Shown one piece after another: positions 10,260 to 20,273 of a stretch of 64,000 bases of DNA. The number at the start of each line of letters is the position of its first letter. The stretch's first letter is position 1. Made by a program: the position numbers and the translations under genes. The stretch comes from Cellvibrionaceae bacterium. Its GTDB lineage: Bacteria; Pseudomonadota; Gammaproteobacteria; Pseudomonadales; Cellvibrionaceae. The stretch is taken from contig JAGKXA010000002.1 in NCBI GenBank assembly GCA_021151615.1, positions 1-64,000 on the forward strand, in the 5' to 3' direction. Below the pieces are notes generated by a model, which saw nothing but the letters and a program-made list of their open reading frames with translations, was not told the DNA's origin and ran no database searches.

Positions 10260-10904
10260 TTATTTCAGCGTGATTGCTTTTACCTGACGACGCATCAATG
10301 CCAAGCTGATCAAGCCCAATAACAACAATAGGGCTGCACTGGGCTCAGTGACAGAAACCAGTTTTCTAAAGGCGTGGTTATCGCTCTCAAACGCAAAGCC
10401 ATAACTGGTTAATCGTACGCGATCAAAACTATCGTTGCCAAAATCAAAATTGATATAGCGGTTGGAGTTGTAACTCAATTGATTGCCATCGGCAAACTGT
10501 CCCACAATGGCGCTGCCGGAATAACTGGCAACCAGAGTGTTGTTCAGGTAAAAACTAATAAAGTTGTAACTATCAATTGAACCCCAAAAAAGCCCAAAAT
10601 AATTGGCGACTGTGCCCAGATTAAAGTCGGCGCTCAGGGTGCTGGCGGAGGGATGGGGTACGCTCAAGTACTGGGTGTTAGTTCCAAAAGGTTGGGCATA
10701 GAGGCCGCTTTGACTACCAGCAGCCAGGATAAAATCACCGCTGCAACTGGTGTAGCCGCAACCGCTGTTAAAGTCGATAATCGTGGTCTCTGCAACTGAG
10801 GTGGTCGTTTGACCGGTAGCCGATAAAGATACAATGGGTACCGCCGAGGCGCTGCCAGCGATGAATAGCAAAGGCAAAAGCAGCGACCGCATCAGGTTTT
10901 TCAT
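10260..10904 (-). CDS. PEP-CTERM-type exported protein
   Basis: Secreted protein of unknown function, 214 residues. The start at 10904 (MKNLMRSLLLPLLFIAGSASA) is backed by GGAG 7 nt upstream and gives a clean signal peptide ending at ASA. The C-terminus has the tripartite sorting layout: a PEP-like motif (TEPSA), a hydrophobic helix and an Arg-containing tail (LMRRQ). Such tails are substrates of exosortases and are linked to exopolysaccharide/biofilm matrix; no exosortase gene is in this window. The middle is rich in Ser, Asn, Tyr and Gly and predicted beta. About 170 nt of leader lies upstream. Confidence 0.75.
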   Translation of the reverse strand: MKNLMRSLLLPLLFIAGSASAVPIVSLSATGQTTTSVAETTIIDFNSGCGYTSCSGDFILAAGSQSGLYAQPFGTNTQYLSVPHPSASTLSADFNLGTVANYFGLFWGSIDSYNFISFYLNNTLVASYSGSAIVGQFADGNQLSYNSNRYINFDFGNDSFDRVRLTSYGFAFESDNHAFRKLVSVTEPSAALLLLLGLISLALMRRQVKAITLK

Positions 10905-11172
10905 TAAAAACTCCAGAGGCAAACAGTTGATAGGGTAACCAGTAGGGTATGGGTTCCTGTGGCGTTGACCCGTTACCTCCGGGATGGCGCCTGAACTGGC
11001 ATCTTGGCCTTCGCAAAATACAGACCAATTTGTCTCGAATTGCGAATCAAATCTTATTTTGTATGTGATTTGCATCACATATTCAGTTTAGGTGCGAGTT
11101 TGTTATTTTCAACGCCAAATTTGTGAATGTTTAACGAAGTTTTTCTCATGTTGAATTTGTAGTGGATGAGTT

Positions 11173-11985
11173 ATGCCTGAGTTGCCTGAAGTTGAAACTA
11201 CCCTGCGCGGCATTGCCCCCCATATTCTCGGTCACAAAGTGACGGAGATTGTCATCCGTCAGCCGCGTTTGCGCTGGCCTATTCCGGCCGAGCTTGCCGC
11301 TTTGTTACCCGGTAAAAAGCTGCAGGGTGTGCGGCGACGTGGAAAATATCTGCTGCTCGATTTTGGCGTGGGTCATGCGCTGATCCACTTGGGAATGTCG
11401 GGCAGCTTGCGTGTCGTCAAGGCGGATGAACCACCATCGTTTCATGACCATTTCGACCTGGTGTTTGGCAAGCAGGCGCTGCGCTATTGCGACCCGCGCC
11501 GTTTTGGCTGTTTGCTGTGGCTTGCCGGGGAGCCTGAAGGGCATAAGTTATTGGCCGATTTGGGGCCTGAACCGCTGACCGATACCTTTACTGCAGATTA
11601 TCTGTTTGAGCGAACGCGCAAGCGCAGTCAGGCGATTAAGCAGTTCATTATGGACAGTAAAATCGTGGTTGGGGTAGGGAACATCTACGCCAATGAGTCC
11701 CTGTTTATGTCGGCGATCAAGCCGATTCGCAAGGCGGGCTCACTGACGCGCAAAAACTGTGAAGACCTGGTGCGCGATATCAAATTTGTATTGCAGCGCT
11801 CTATTGATCAGGGTGGTACAACCCTGCGCGATTTTGTGGGAGGTGATGGCAAACCTGGCTATTTCAAGCAGCAGTTGTTGGTTTATGGTCGTGGCGGCGA
11901 GCCCTGTCCGCGTTGCAAGAAACTGCTCAAAGAGGTGCGCATGAATGATCGCACCACGGTTTACTGTGTGGATTGCCAGAAGTAA
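11173..11985 (+). CDS. mutM: Formamidopyrimidine-DNA glycosylase
   Basis: Base-excision repair enzyme that removes 8-oxoguanine and ring-opened purines and cleaves the abasic site. The product (270 residues) begins MPELPEVETTLRGI with the catalytic Pro2 and Glu3. It carries the conserved Lys in the GKYLLL loop, the helix-two-turn-helix VGVGNIYANE, and a C-terminal four-Cys zinc finger (CPRCKK then CVDCQK). It converges on coaD. Confidence 0.97.
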   Translation: MPELPEVETTLRGIAPHILGHKVTEIVIRQPRLRWPIPAELAALLPGKKLQGVRRRGKYLLLDFGVGHALIHLGMSGSLRVVKADEPPSFHDHFDLVFGKQALRYCDPRRFGCLLWLAGEPEGHKLLADLGPEPLTDTFTADYLFERTRKRSQAIKQFIMDSKIVVGVGNIYANESLFMSAIKPIRKAGSLTRKNCEDLVRDIKFVLQRSIDQGGTTLRDFVGGDGKPGYFKQQLLVYGRGGEPCPRCKKLLKEVRMNDRTTVYCVDCQK

Positions 11986-12004
11986 TAAATACCGATTAGA
12001 AGCG

Positions 12005-12496
<492 letters not shown>

Positions 12497-12683
12497 TTAT
12501 CGAGTGCCGGTCGGTGGGGCCGGCATGGTACAAAATTCGTAATGAGCTGACCAGCAGCCTCTAAAGCACAATTTGGTCTATTACAGGATCACAAACTTGC
12601 ATAGCTCTGAACTAGACTCAATTGAGACGTCATTTTCATTTGAGTATGGCTCGGGGTCGGTAATTGTATTTTGGAGGTAGCAG

Positions 12684-14267
12684 ATGGCCACGAATATCAA
12701 GGCAACGCGTTTAGGGGACATTCTGGTCGAAAAGGGGTTGATCAGCACTAGTCAATTGAAAGTTGCGATTGCCGAGCAAAAACGTTTGCGGGCAGATATA
12801 GACCAGAATGACAAGGCGGCCATGGAAGTCACTTCCATTGGCGAGATTTTAATCAGGTTAGGCTACATCAATCATCAACAATTGAAGCGCGGCCTTGGGT
12901 GGCAAATGTCTTTGCGCCGCATGACATTTGCGATGGCGTTGTTTGCGCCGCTGATGAGTTTGGGAACTGGTGCTGCGGCTCAGGTGACAAGCTCTTCCAG
13001 CAGTAGTAAAAGCAGTACAGCTACTAGTTTGCCGCTTACTATCCAAGCTGAAAGTTACACCAGCATGTTTGGTGTGCAAACCGAAGTCACCAAGGATGTA
13101 GGTGGAGGTTTGAATGTAGGGTATTTCCATGAAGGCGATTGGATGTCCTATTCGGATACCCAATTTGTTGCGCCTCTGACGGGTAATTATAAAGTCACTT
13201 ATCGCGTTGCCAGTAATGGCGGTGGTGGTAGTTTTGCACTTCATGAAGCTGATAAAAGTGCGCAATACGATGTCATAAACGTTCCCAATACAGGAGGTAC
13301 CCAAAAGTGGATTGATATTGAGCGAACCGTTAGTTTGAAAGCGGGGGTGCATAGTTTGGGGATTACCACCCTCACTCGTGGTGCGGGTTACAACCTCAAC
13401 TGGTTTAAAGTGGAGTTACGCGGTCTGCCTTTGCCAGCCACTATTCAGGCAGAAGACTATACAGAGATGAGTGGAATACAAACTCAGCCCACAACGGATA
13501 TAGGCGGTGGGTTGAATGTGGGTTATTTCCATGAAAATGATTGGCTATCTTATAGCGACAAAGTCATAGATATTCCCACCACAGGAACCTACAAGATTAC
13601 CTACAGGGTTGCCAGTTTAGCGGGTGGAGGTAGTTTTGCGTTTCATGAGGCGGATGGTAGTGCGCAATATGCGACTGTGTCTGTACCTAAAACCGGAGAT
13701 TCCCAAAAGTGGGTGGATGTGGAGAAAATCGTGACCTTAACTGCGGGCTCACACAGGTTTGGAATTACCACTTTGGCGCGCGGCAGTTACGGTTTTAATT
13801 TTAACTGGTTTAAAGTCGAATCAACGACCGCGACCTCCTCTTCTGCGCAATCCAGCTCAGCAGGGGCATTGACCAGCTCAACAAGCTCAACCAGTTCTGC
13901 GCCCAGTGTTGTAACGACCAGTTCCAGTTCCTCTAGTTCATCTGCAGCTGTTGTGAGCTCTTCCAGTGCTGCTTCTACCGCTACAGCCACTACCAGTGAT
14001 GTTACAACGGGAGAGGCATATTTCAAATGGACACCACCTACCGCTCGGGCCAATGGTGAAGTATTGAATGCGGAGGATTTGGGCGGGTATGAGATTCGCT
14101 ATAAGCTCGCAGGCGATACCAAATACACCTATGTTTCAACTGGCATAGGCCCTTGGGATAACAGTTTCACTCTGAATGGCTTGGCGAATGGAAGTTACGT
14201 GTTTGAGATAGCTGCATTTGATAAAAACGGTTTTTATAGCAAGTTTGTAAATATCCAAGCGTTGTAA
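12684..14267 (+). CDS. MshEN-like domain fused to exported tandem CBM6 and Fn3 domains
   Basis: Unusual 527-residue protein. Residues 9-32 and 51-74 are two 24-residue motifs (RLGDILVEKGLI.. and SIGEILIRLGYI.., both ending in Gln). They match the c-di-GMP-binding MshEN pattern RLGxxLVxxGxxxxxxLxxxLxxQ. A signal-like membrane segment follows (about 78-97, ending AAAQ). Next come two homologous CBM6-type carbohydrate-binding modules (about 117-240 and 250-377), a Ser/Thr/Ala-rich linker (about 380-440) and a fibronectin III-like domain to the end. GGAGGTAGCAG precedes the ATG. Poly-Ser linkers are typical of Cellvibrio plant-cell-wall proteins. No catalytic domain is visible. c-di-GMP binding is inferred. 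Confidence 0.8.
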   Translation: MATNIKATRLGDILVEKGLISTSQLKVAIAEQKRLRADIDQNDKAAMEVTSIGEILIRLGYINHQQLKRGLGWQMSLRRMTFAMALFAPLMSLGTGAAAQVTSSSSSSKSSTATSLPLTIQAESYTSMFGVQTEVTKDVGGGLNVGYFHEGDWMSYSDTQFVAPLTGNYKVTYRVASNGGGGSFALHEADKSAQYDVINVPNTGGTQKWIDIERTVSLKAGVHSLGITTLTRGAGYNLNWFKVELRGLPLPATIQAEDYTEMSGIQTQPTTDIGGGLNVGYFHENDWLSYSDKVIDIPTTGTYKITYRVASLAGGGSFAFHEADGSAQYATVSVPKTGDSQKWVDVEKIVTLTAGSHRFGITTLARGSYGFNFNWFKVESTTATSSSAQSSSAGALTSSTSSTSSAPSVVTTSSSSSSSSAAVVSSSSAASTATATTSDVTTGEAYFKWTPPTARANGEVLNAEDLGGYEIRYKLAGDTKYTYVSTGIGPWDNSFTLNGLANGSYVFEIAAFDKNGFYSKFVNIQAL

Positions 14268-14274
14268 CCCTATC

Positions 14275-14895
14275 TTATTCGCGATAAAACAAACAGTAAC
14301 GCAAGGTGCTGGTTGTTTTATCGCGATGCAAAATCCAGTCTTCGGGGGGGCGGTAGGTGTCCATAATTCCTGATTCAACATAGATCGCACAGCCCTGACC
14401 CAGCAAATTGCCTTGATCCAGCAGGTCTATGCTTTTCTGCCAAAGCTTCAATTGAAATGGCGGATCAATAAATACGATATCAAAGGTCTTTTGGTTGCTG
14501 TAGTTTGCTAAATAGGAGATGGCGTCAGCATTAATTACTTTGGCTTCAGGTGCATTCAATAAGGCCAGGTTTTTTTCCAGCGATTGCGCCGCCGCAGGGT
14601 GTTTCTCTATGAGTACACTTTCACCGGCCCCACGTGACAAAGCTTCCAACCCCAAAGCGCCGGAACCGGCAAACAGATCCAGGCAGCGTGCGCCTTGAAT
14701 ATCCGGTGCCAGCCAGTTAAACAGGGTCTCGCGGATACGATCAGCGGTGGGACGTAAACCCTCCACATCGGGAAAACTTAACTTTCGCCCACGCCAGTTG
14801 CCACCAATGATGCGCAACTGATTGTTACCTTTGGTGGAATTTGCATGGGATTTTGCAGCTTTGGTGCCGGGTCTGGACAAGGTCTTCTCTCGCAC
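14275..14895 (-). CDS. rsmD: 16S rRNA (guanine966-N2)-methyltransferase
   Basis: Methylates G966 of 16S rRNA in the 30S subunit. The 206-residue product has the SAM-binding LDLFAGSGALGLEALSRGA motif and the catalytic DPPF motif near residue 140. RIIGGNWRGRKL and LRPTADRIRETLFNWL are hallmark RsmD stretches. It is divergent from ftsY with 95 bp between them, the classic rsmD/ftsYEX-rpoH arrangement. The first ~25 residues are basic and unconserved. Confidence 0.96.
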   Translation of the reverse strand: MREKTLSRPGTKAAKSHANSTKGNNQLRIIGGNWRGRKLSFPDVEGLRPTADRIRETLFNWLAPDIQGARCLDLFAGSGALGLEALSRGAGESVLIEKHPAAAQSLEKNLALLNAPEAKVINADAISYLANYSNQKTFDIVFIDPPFQLKLWQKSIDLLDQGNLLGQGCAIYVESGIMDTYRPPEDWILHRDKTTSTLRYCLFYRE

Positions 14896-14990
14896 AAGTA
14901 AACAGAAGTGGTAGGATAGCGCCTTTATTGCCTTGGCTGGAATGATCCGGCCAACCGGATTTTTCCCCCGACACCCCCCAGATCACGCTT

Positions 14991-16112
14991 ATGTTTTTCA
15001 ATCTGTTTAAAAAATCTGATAAGCCAGAAGCCGATAAGGTTGTTGAAACTACCCCGGAAGCAACGGGGGTAGATAAACCTGAGGTTTCCGAATCCTTCAT
15101 CGACACCCAACTTGAGCCGGTGGAATCCATCACTGAAGTGGCTGGTGAAGCACCAGTGCACGCAGAGACTGCGCCAGCAAAACCGGGTTTCTTTGCACGT
15201 ATCAAGCAGGGTTTGAGTCGCACCTCCAGCCATTTTGCCGAAGGCTTGGGCAACCTCTTCCTCGGTCGCAAGACCATCGATGAGGATTTGTTTGAAGAAC
15301 TGGAAACCCAGCTGCTGCTGGCTGATGTGGGCATGGAGGCGACCAGCGAGATTATCGATAACCTCACCGCGCGCGTGGCCCGCAAGCAATTGAACGATGC
15401 CGATGCACTCTATAAAGCGCTACGCGAGCAACTGGCTGACCTGCTAAAACCGGTTGAGCAGCCATTGGTGGTGGATACGACCAAAGCGCCTTTTGTGATT
15501 CTGGTGGTAGGTGTGAATGGCGTGGGTAAAACCACCACTATCGGCAAGCTCGCCAAACGCCTGCAAAACGAAGGCAAGAAAGTCATGCTGGCAGCGGGGG
15601 ATACTTTTCGCGCGGCGGCAGTCGAACAACTGCAAGTCTGGGGCGAGCGCAACAATGTGCCGGTCATTGCCCAACATACCGGCGCAGATTCCGCCTCGGT
15701 GATTTACGATGCACTCAATGCCGCCAAAGCACGTGGTATTGATGTAGTAATTGCCGATACTGCTGGCCGCTTGCACAACAAGAACCACTTGATGGAGGAG
15801 TTGGCCAAGGTCAAACGCGTGATGGCCAAGTTGGATGTATCAGCGCCTCATGAAGTCCTGCTGGTGCTGGATGCTGGTACCGGCCAGAACGCAGTCAATC
15901 AGGCCGAGCAGTTCCGCGACGCGGCGGGCGTCACCGGTTTGGTGCTGACCAAGCTGGATGGAACCGCCAAAGGTGGGGTGATTTTTGCGCTGAGTAAGAA
16001 ATTCAGTTTGCCAGTGCGTTTTATCGGGGTGGGAGAATCTATTGAAGACCTGCAACCTTTTTCCGCTGAACCCTTTATCAAAGCCCTGTTTAATCAGGCC
16101 GACGCAAATTAA
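14991..16112 (+). CDS. ftsY: Signal recognition particle receptor FtsY
   Basis: SRP receptor GTPase that brings ribosomes making membrane proteins to the translocon. The product has 373 residues: an acidic N-terminal A region (about 1-65), then the four-helix N domain and the GTPase G domain. GTPase motifs are [10 protein letters not shown] (about residue 174), DTAGR (about 255) and [10 protein letters not shown] (about 319). It is the first gene of a tight ftsY-ftsE-ftsX cluster (15 bp to ftsE). Confidence 0.97.
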   Translation: MFFNLFKKSDKPEADKVVETTPEATGVDKPEVSESFIDTQLEPVESITEVAGEAPVHAETAPAKPGFFARIKQGLSRTSSHFAEGLGNLFLGRKTIDEDLFEELETQLLLADVGMEATSEIIDNLTARVARKQLNDADALYKALREQLADLLKPVEQPLVVDTTKAPFVILVVGVNGVGKTTTIGKLAKRLQNEGKKVMLAAGDTFRAAAVEQLQVWGERNNVPVIAQHTGADSASVIYDALNAAKARGIDVVIADTAGRLHNKNHLMEELAKVKRVMAKLDVSAPHEVLLVLDAGTGQNAVNQAEQFRDAAGVTGLVLTKLDGTAKGGVIFALSKKFSLPVRFIGVGESIEDLQPFSAEPFIKALFNQADAN

Positions 16113-16127
16113 CACACAGGACTGGTT

Positions 16128-16796
16128 GTGATTCGATTCGAAACAGTAAGCAAGCGCTACGATACTGGCTATGAAGCCCTGGCGCGCGTGGATTTTGAGG
16201 TAGAGGCCGGCGAGATGCTGTTTCTGACCGGCCACTCGGGAGCAGGCAAGAGCACCCTGATGAAGATGATCCTGCTGATGGAACATCCCTCCCATGGCAA
16301 TGTATTTGTTGATGGCCATCACCTGGCGCGCATGTCCAAAAGCCAGTTACCCTATTTTCGGCGCAATATCGGTGTGGTTTTCCAGAACCACCAGCTGCTA
16401 TTCGATCGCACCGTTTACGATAATGTTGCTTTGCCCCTGCAGGTGGCCGGTTATCCACACCAGGAAATTGGCAAGCGAGTGCGTGCTGCGTTGGACAAAG
16501 TGGATTTGCTCGATAAAGAGCGCAGCAACCCGATTATGTTGTCTGGCGGTGAGCAGCAGCGCGTAGGCATAGCGCGCGCGGTAGTCAACAAGCCTACTTT
16601 ACTGTTGGCGGATGAGCCGACCGGTAATCTGGATCCAGAATTATCCAACGAAATCATGACCTTATTTCGCCAGTTCAACGAAGTGGGAACCACGGTAATG
16701 ATTGCCACCCACGATGTTGAGTTGCTCAAGCGAATGAATAAACGTGTGCTCGGGCTGGTTCAGGGCAAGCTGGTACATGACGGGGTGCTCTGGTGA
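16128..16796 (+). CDS. ftsE: Cell division ATP-binding protein FtsE
   Basis: ABC-type ATPase that works with FtsX at the divisome to control peptidoglycan hydrolases. The 222-residue product starts at GTG (MIRFETVSKRYDTG). Walker A is GHSGAGKST (about 36-44), the Q-loop FQNHQLL, the signature LSGGEQQR (about 139) and Walker B LLLADEP. The stop overlaps the ftsX start by 4 nt, suggesting translational coupling. Confidence 0.97.
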   Translation: MIRFETVSKRYDTGYEALARVDFEVEAGEMLFLTGHSGAGKSTLMKMILLMEHPSHGNVFVDGHHLARMSKSQLPYFRRNIGVVFQNHQLLFDRTVYDNVALPLQVAGYPHQEIGKRVRAALDKVDLLDKERSNPIMLSGGEQQRVGIARAVVNKPTLLLADEPTGNLDPELSNEIMTLFRQFNEVGTTVMIATHDVELLKRMNKRVLGLVQGKLVHDGVLW

Positions 16797-17866
16797 AACC
16801 ACAAAGACCCAAACCCGAACGCCGCCCGAACCGTATGGGCGCTACTGCAAATCGCAGCGAGCGCGCGGTGCGTGAGCCGGTGCGCCCTGAACCGCGTGTA
16901 ACAGCCCGTTCGCAAGGTGCGGTGCAAAGTAAAACCTCCTGGCGTGACAAGCTGGATGCCTGGAGTGCCCATCACAGCAATTCTGCTATCGATAGCTTGC
17001 TGCGCCTGCTGGAAACACCGCTGCAAAGCCTGATGACCTGGTTGGTGATTGCTATAGCTGTAGCCTTGCCAGCAGCATTGTTTGTGGTGTTTGGCAATGT
17101 GCAGCAAATCGGCCAGACCTGGCAGGATTCCAGTCAGATTTCAGTCTTCCTTAAAAAAGACGCCAATCCCAATCAGGCGCAGGATCTGCGTGGCCGCTGG
17201 GCACAGCGACCAGATGTTGCCCTGGCCACTTATGTTTCGCCAGAGCAGGCTCTGGACGAGTTCAAACGCGGCTCAGGGTTAGGTGAATTGGCTAATCATC
17301 TGGATGAAAACCCTCTACCAGCAGTTATCCTGATCAAACCCAAAATTGGCGGCAGCGCGCCCGATGTACTCAACTCGCTCCAGCAGGCGCTGATTGCCGA
17401 TCCCTTGGTGGCTGATGTGCGCCTGGATATGCTTTGGGTCAAACGCTTGCACCAGTTCATCACCATTGCCGAGCGCTTTGTGGTTGCACTGGCAGGACTG
17501 CTGGCCCTGGGCGTGTTGCTGGTCATCGGAAATACCATCCGCATGGCGATTGAAAATCGCCGCGACGAAATTCTGGTGGTCAAACTGGTAGGGGCTACTG
17601 ATGCTTATGTTCGGCGCCCCTTCCTTTACACCGGCCTATGGTACGGCATGGGTGGGGGGGTTCTGGCCGCAATTCTATTGGCACTAGGTTTTTGGTGGCT
17701 GTCGGCACCAATTGCCCAACTGGCTGATCTGTATCAAAGCAGTTTTCGTTTACAGGGTTTAGATTTTATTGAGAGCCTGCAATTAATCCTGATTGCTGGC
17801 GTTACCGGGTTGTTGGGGGCGTGGATCGCTGTGGCGCGGCATCTTTATTTGATTCAGCCTCGTTAA
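16793..17866 (+). CDS. ftsX: Cell division protein FtsX
   Basis: Membrane partner of FtsE that signals to periplasmic hydrolase activators. The 357-residue product starts at GTG inside the ftsE stop. It has a long basic, Arg/Pro-rich cytoplasmic N-terminus (about 1-70), a first membrane helix (about 82-105), the extracytoplasmic loop with SVFLKKDANPNQ, and three C-terminal helices with the conserved VGATDAYVRRPFLYTG segment. Confidence 0.96.
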   Translation: MKPQRPKPERRPNRMGATANRSERAVREPVRPEPRVTARSQGAVQSKTSWRDKLDAWSAHHSNSAIDSLLRLLETPLQSLMTWLVIAIAVALPAALFVVFGNVQQIGQTWQDSSQISVFLKKDANPNQAQDLRGRWAQRPDVALATYVSPEQALDEFKRGSGLGELANHLDENPLPAVILIKPKIGGSAPDVLNSLQQALIADPLVADVRLDMLWVKRLHQFITIAERFVVALAGLLALGVLLVIGNTIRMAIENRRDEILVVKLVGATDAYVRRPFLYTGLWYGMGGGVLAAILLALGFWWLSAPIAQLADLYQSSFRLQGLDFIESLQLILIAGVTGLLGAWIAVARHLYLIQPR

Positions 17867-17986
17867 ATAGGAAGTTATCTCCGAGCTGTGAATAGGTGCA
17901 AAATCAGCGTCAAGTGAACTTTTTCGGTGCTAGCGGAACCAATAAGCAGCTGTTACACTCGGGCCATATTGATACTGGAGGTTAAA

Positions 17987-18847
17987 ATGAGCACAAGCAC
18001 AAGTCTGCAGCCTATTGGCACCCTTGCCCCTGGTGCAAACCTGAATGCCTATGTTCAAGCGGTCAGCAGTTTTGCGATTCTCTCAGTTGAAGAGGAGCAA
18101 GCTCTGGCGCGCGATCTGCACCACAATGGCAACCTCGATGCCGCACGCAAGCTCGTGATGGCGCATCTGCGTTTTGTGGTCCATATCGCCCGCTCCTACA
18201 ACGGCTATGGTTTACCACTCGGCGATCTGGTTCAGGAAGGCAACGTAGGCCTGATGAAAGCGGTAAAACGTTTTGATCCGGACAAAGGTGTCCGCTTGGT
18301 GTCTTTCGCGGTGCATTGGATCAAAGCAGAGATTCACGAATTCATCCTGCGCAACTGGCGCATAGTTAAAATCGCTACCACCAAGGCCCAGCGCAAATTG
18401 TTCTTCAATCTGCGCGGCGCTAAAAAGCGTTTGGCTTGGTTGAGCAACGATGAGGCTCATGCGGTAGCCCAGGATTTGGGCGTGGATGTTAAGCAAGTGC
18501 GTGAAATGGAAGGTCGTCTAGCGTCTTACGATGCTGGCTTCGATGCTGGTGAAGATGACGAAGACGATAACTATGTAGCACCTGCTCATTATCTGGAAGA
18601 CAATCGTTATGACCCGGCAGTGCGTCTGGAGGAGTCCAACTGGGAAGAGTCCAACGTCAATGGTTTGGAAAAAGCCCTGGAAAAACTTGATGATCGCAGT
18701 CGCGTTATCCTGCAACGTCGCTGGTTAAACGATGATAAATCTACCTTGCATGACTTGGCCGCTGAATATGGTGTCTCTGCAGAGCGTATTCGCCAGTTGG
18801 AAAAAAATGCCATGAACAAGGTTAAAACCATGATGCTGGAAGCCTGA
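17987..18847 (+). CDS. rpoH: RNA polymerase sigma-32 factor
   Basis: Heat-shock sigma factor. The 286-residue product starts at the ATG at 17987, preceded by GGAGG at 6 nt; an upstream in-frame start at 17927 lacks such a site. Region 2 contains [18 protein letters not shown], the RpoH-box stretch [10 protein letters not shown] is present, and region 4 ends with the DNA-binding [16 protein letters not shown]. It lies downstream of ftsYEX as in most gammaproteobacteria. A strong terminator follows. Confidence 0.97.
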   Translation: MSTSTSLQPIGTLAPGANLNAYVQAVSSFAILSVEEEQALARDLHHNGNLDAARKLVMAHLRFVVHIARSYNGYGLPLGDLVQEGNVGLMKAVKRFDPDKGVRLVSFAVHWIKAEIHEFILRNWRIVKIATTKAQRKLFFNLRGAKKRLAWLSNDEAHAVAQDLGVDVKQVREMEGRLASYDAGFDAGEDDEDDNYVAPAHYLEDNRYDPAVRLEESNWEESNVNGLEKALEKLDDRSRVILQRRWLNDDKSTLHDLAAEYGVSAERIRQLEKNAMNKVKTMMLEA

Positions 18848-18868
18848 TAAGCTTTTGGTGTTGTGAGA

Positions 18869-18896
18869 AAGCCGCGCCTAGCGCGGCTTTTTTTAT
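18869..18896 (+). terminator. Rho-independent terminator after rpoH
   Basis: A 9-bp perfect stem, AAGCCGCGC (18869-18877) with GCGCGGCTT (18881-18889), closes a 3-nt loop and runs into seven Ts. Confidence 0.93.
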
Positions 18897-18928
18897 TGTC
18901 CTGATAATTTCAGAATGAGGAATGATTT

Positions 18929-19312
18929 GTGGCGCGTCTTTTTGTCCTGATCGCCGCCGTTAGCGGCTTTTTGTCGGTAGTTATAGGTGCGTTCGCCGCC
19001 CATGGGCTGAAAAAAGTGCTTGCGCCGGAAATGATCGAGGTGGTGAAAACCGGGGTGCAGTATCAGATGTACCATGCATTGGCACTGTTACTGGTAGCCA
19101 TGCTCTTAATCTATAAACCTGCGACTCCGGGGTTAAAAGCTGGCGGTTGGGCCTTTATACTGGGCAGCCTGATGTTTAGTGGCAGTCTTTATGCCCTGGC
19201 GCTGGGTGCGCCACGCTGGCTGGGGCCAATTACACCGTTCGGCGGGCTGTGTTTTCTTGTGGGTTGGTTTTTGCTGGCTGTGACAGCTTGGCGCCTTAAA
19301 TCTGAATCCTGA
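18929..19312 (+). CDS. DUF423 small membrane protein
   Basis: Inner-membrane protein of unknown function, 127 residues, GTG start with GAGG 8 nt upstream. Four hydrophobic helices are evident. The N-terminal [10 protein letters not shown] and central [12 protein letters not shown] segments are hallmark sequences of the DUF423 (YgdD-like) family. It is followed by trmB after 31 bp. Confidence 0.9.
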   Translation: MARLFVLIAAVSGFLSVVIGAFAAHGLKKVLAPEMIEVVKTGVQYQMYHALALLLVAMLLIYKPATPGLKAGGWAFILGSLMFSGSLYALALGAPRWLGPITPFGGLCFLVGWFLLAVTAWRLKSES

Positions 19313-19343
19313 TATTTCTTTCTCTAATCGTTTGAATTTCTTT

Positions 19344-20090
19344 ATGTCTGAGCTTCCTGAATTAACTCCCGACCTTGAGGACGGTGAGGAAGGCTTTTTG
19401 ATCAAGCCTGAGTTTAAGCCAAAATCCATTCGCAGCTTTGTGATTCGCGCCGGGCGTATCACCGTTGGGCAAAAAAATGCCTTTGATAAATACTGGCCGT
19501 CCATGGGGCTGAGTCTGTTTACCGGGGCGATTAATCCTGTTGAGGTCTTTGGCCGGGAGGCGCCGCTGGTGCTGGAAATCGGCTTTGGTATGGGTGATTC
19601 ACTGCTGCAAATGGCAGAAAATGAACCGGAAAAAAACTTTATTGGTATCGAGGTGCATCCACCCGGTGTTGGCCGATTAATTAGTACTGCCAGTCAGCAA
19701 GGGTTAAGCAATCTGCGGGTATATATGGCGGATGCGATGGATGTACTGGAAGATTGCATTCCCGATGGCAGTATTGATCGGTTGCAGTTGTACTTTCCCG
19801 ATCCATGGCATAAAAAAAAGCACCATAAGCGCCGGATTGTCCAGCCTGCCTTTATCCAGAAGTTGTGCCCTAAATTAAAAGTGGGTGGTGTTCTGCATAT
19901 GGCAACGGACTGGCAACCTTATGCCGAACATATGCTGGAAGTAATGAATAGCGCGACAGGTTTTGCGACAGACTTCACGGAAACCGGATTCGCTCCTAGG
20001 CCAGGTTATCGTCCGATCACTAAATTTGAAAAACGCGGTGAGCGCCTCGGTCATGGGGTTTGGGATTTGTTGTTCAAAAAAACGGCGTAA
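19344..20090 (+). CDS. trmB: tRNA (guanine46-N7)-methyltransferase
   Basis: Uses SAM to form m7G46 in tRNA variable loops. The product (248 residues from the ATG at 19344; an in-frame TTG at 19332 adds four) has the SAM motif [22 protein letters not shown], and the catalytic [15 protein letters not shown] segment. The acidic N-terminal ~35 residues vary in the family. Confidence 0.96.
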   Translation: MSELPELTPDLEDGEEGFLIKPEFKPKSIRSFVIRAGRITVGQKNAFDKYWPSMGLSLFTGAINPVEVFGREAPLVLEIGFGMGDSLLQMAENEPEKNFIGIEVHPPGVGRLISTASQQGLSNLRVYMADAMDVLEDCIPDGSIDRLQLYFPDPWHKKKHHKRRIVQPAFIQKLCPKLKVGGVLHMATDWQPYAEHMLEVMNSATGFATDFTETGFAPRPGYRPITKFEKRGERLGHGVWDLLFKKTA

Positions 20091-20273
20091 ATTGGCATAT
20101 AGCGCTTTAATTTGCTAAGGTAAGCACCTGAAAATAATCATGAAATGGAATTCAGCAGGTGTAAGTTTAGAGACCGGTAACGGTTATATTTTTTTCGCAA
20201 TCTCGGGTTCTTGATTTGCAAAGATAACCAGATTGTCTTTTTTGGAACCTCGCTATTTTCAACGGAGAACGAA

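Noticed and set aside
10905..11078. c-di-GMP-I riboswitch before the PEP-CTERM gene
   Set aside because: The conserved core (GGCAAA and CGCAAAGCC) is not present.
13787..14053. 88-residue antisense ORF over the poly-Ser linker
   Set aside because: It reads only as low-complexity Glu/Val/Leu because it is the complement of a Ser/Thr/Ala linker; no start signal or homology.
17916..17921. GAACTT upstream of rpoH as a sigma-E promoter
   Set aside because: The -35 matches, but no TCnnA element occurs 16-17 bp downstream, so I do not claim it.
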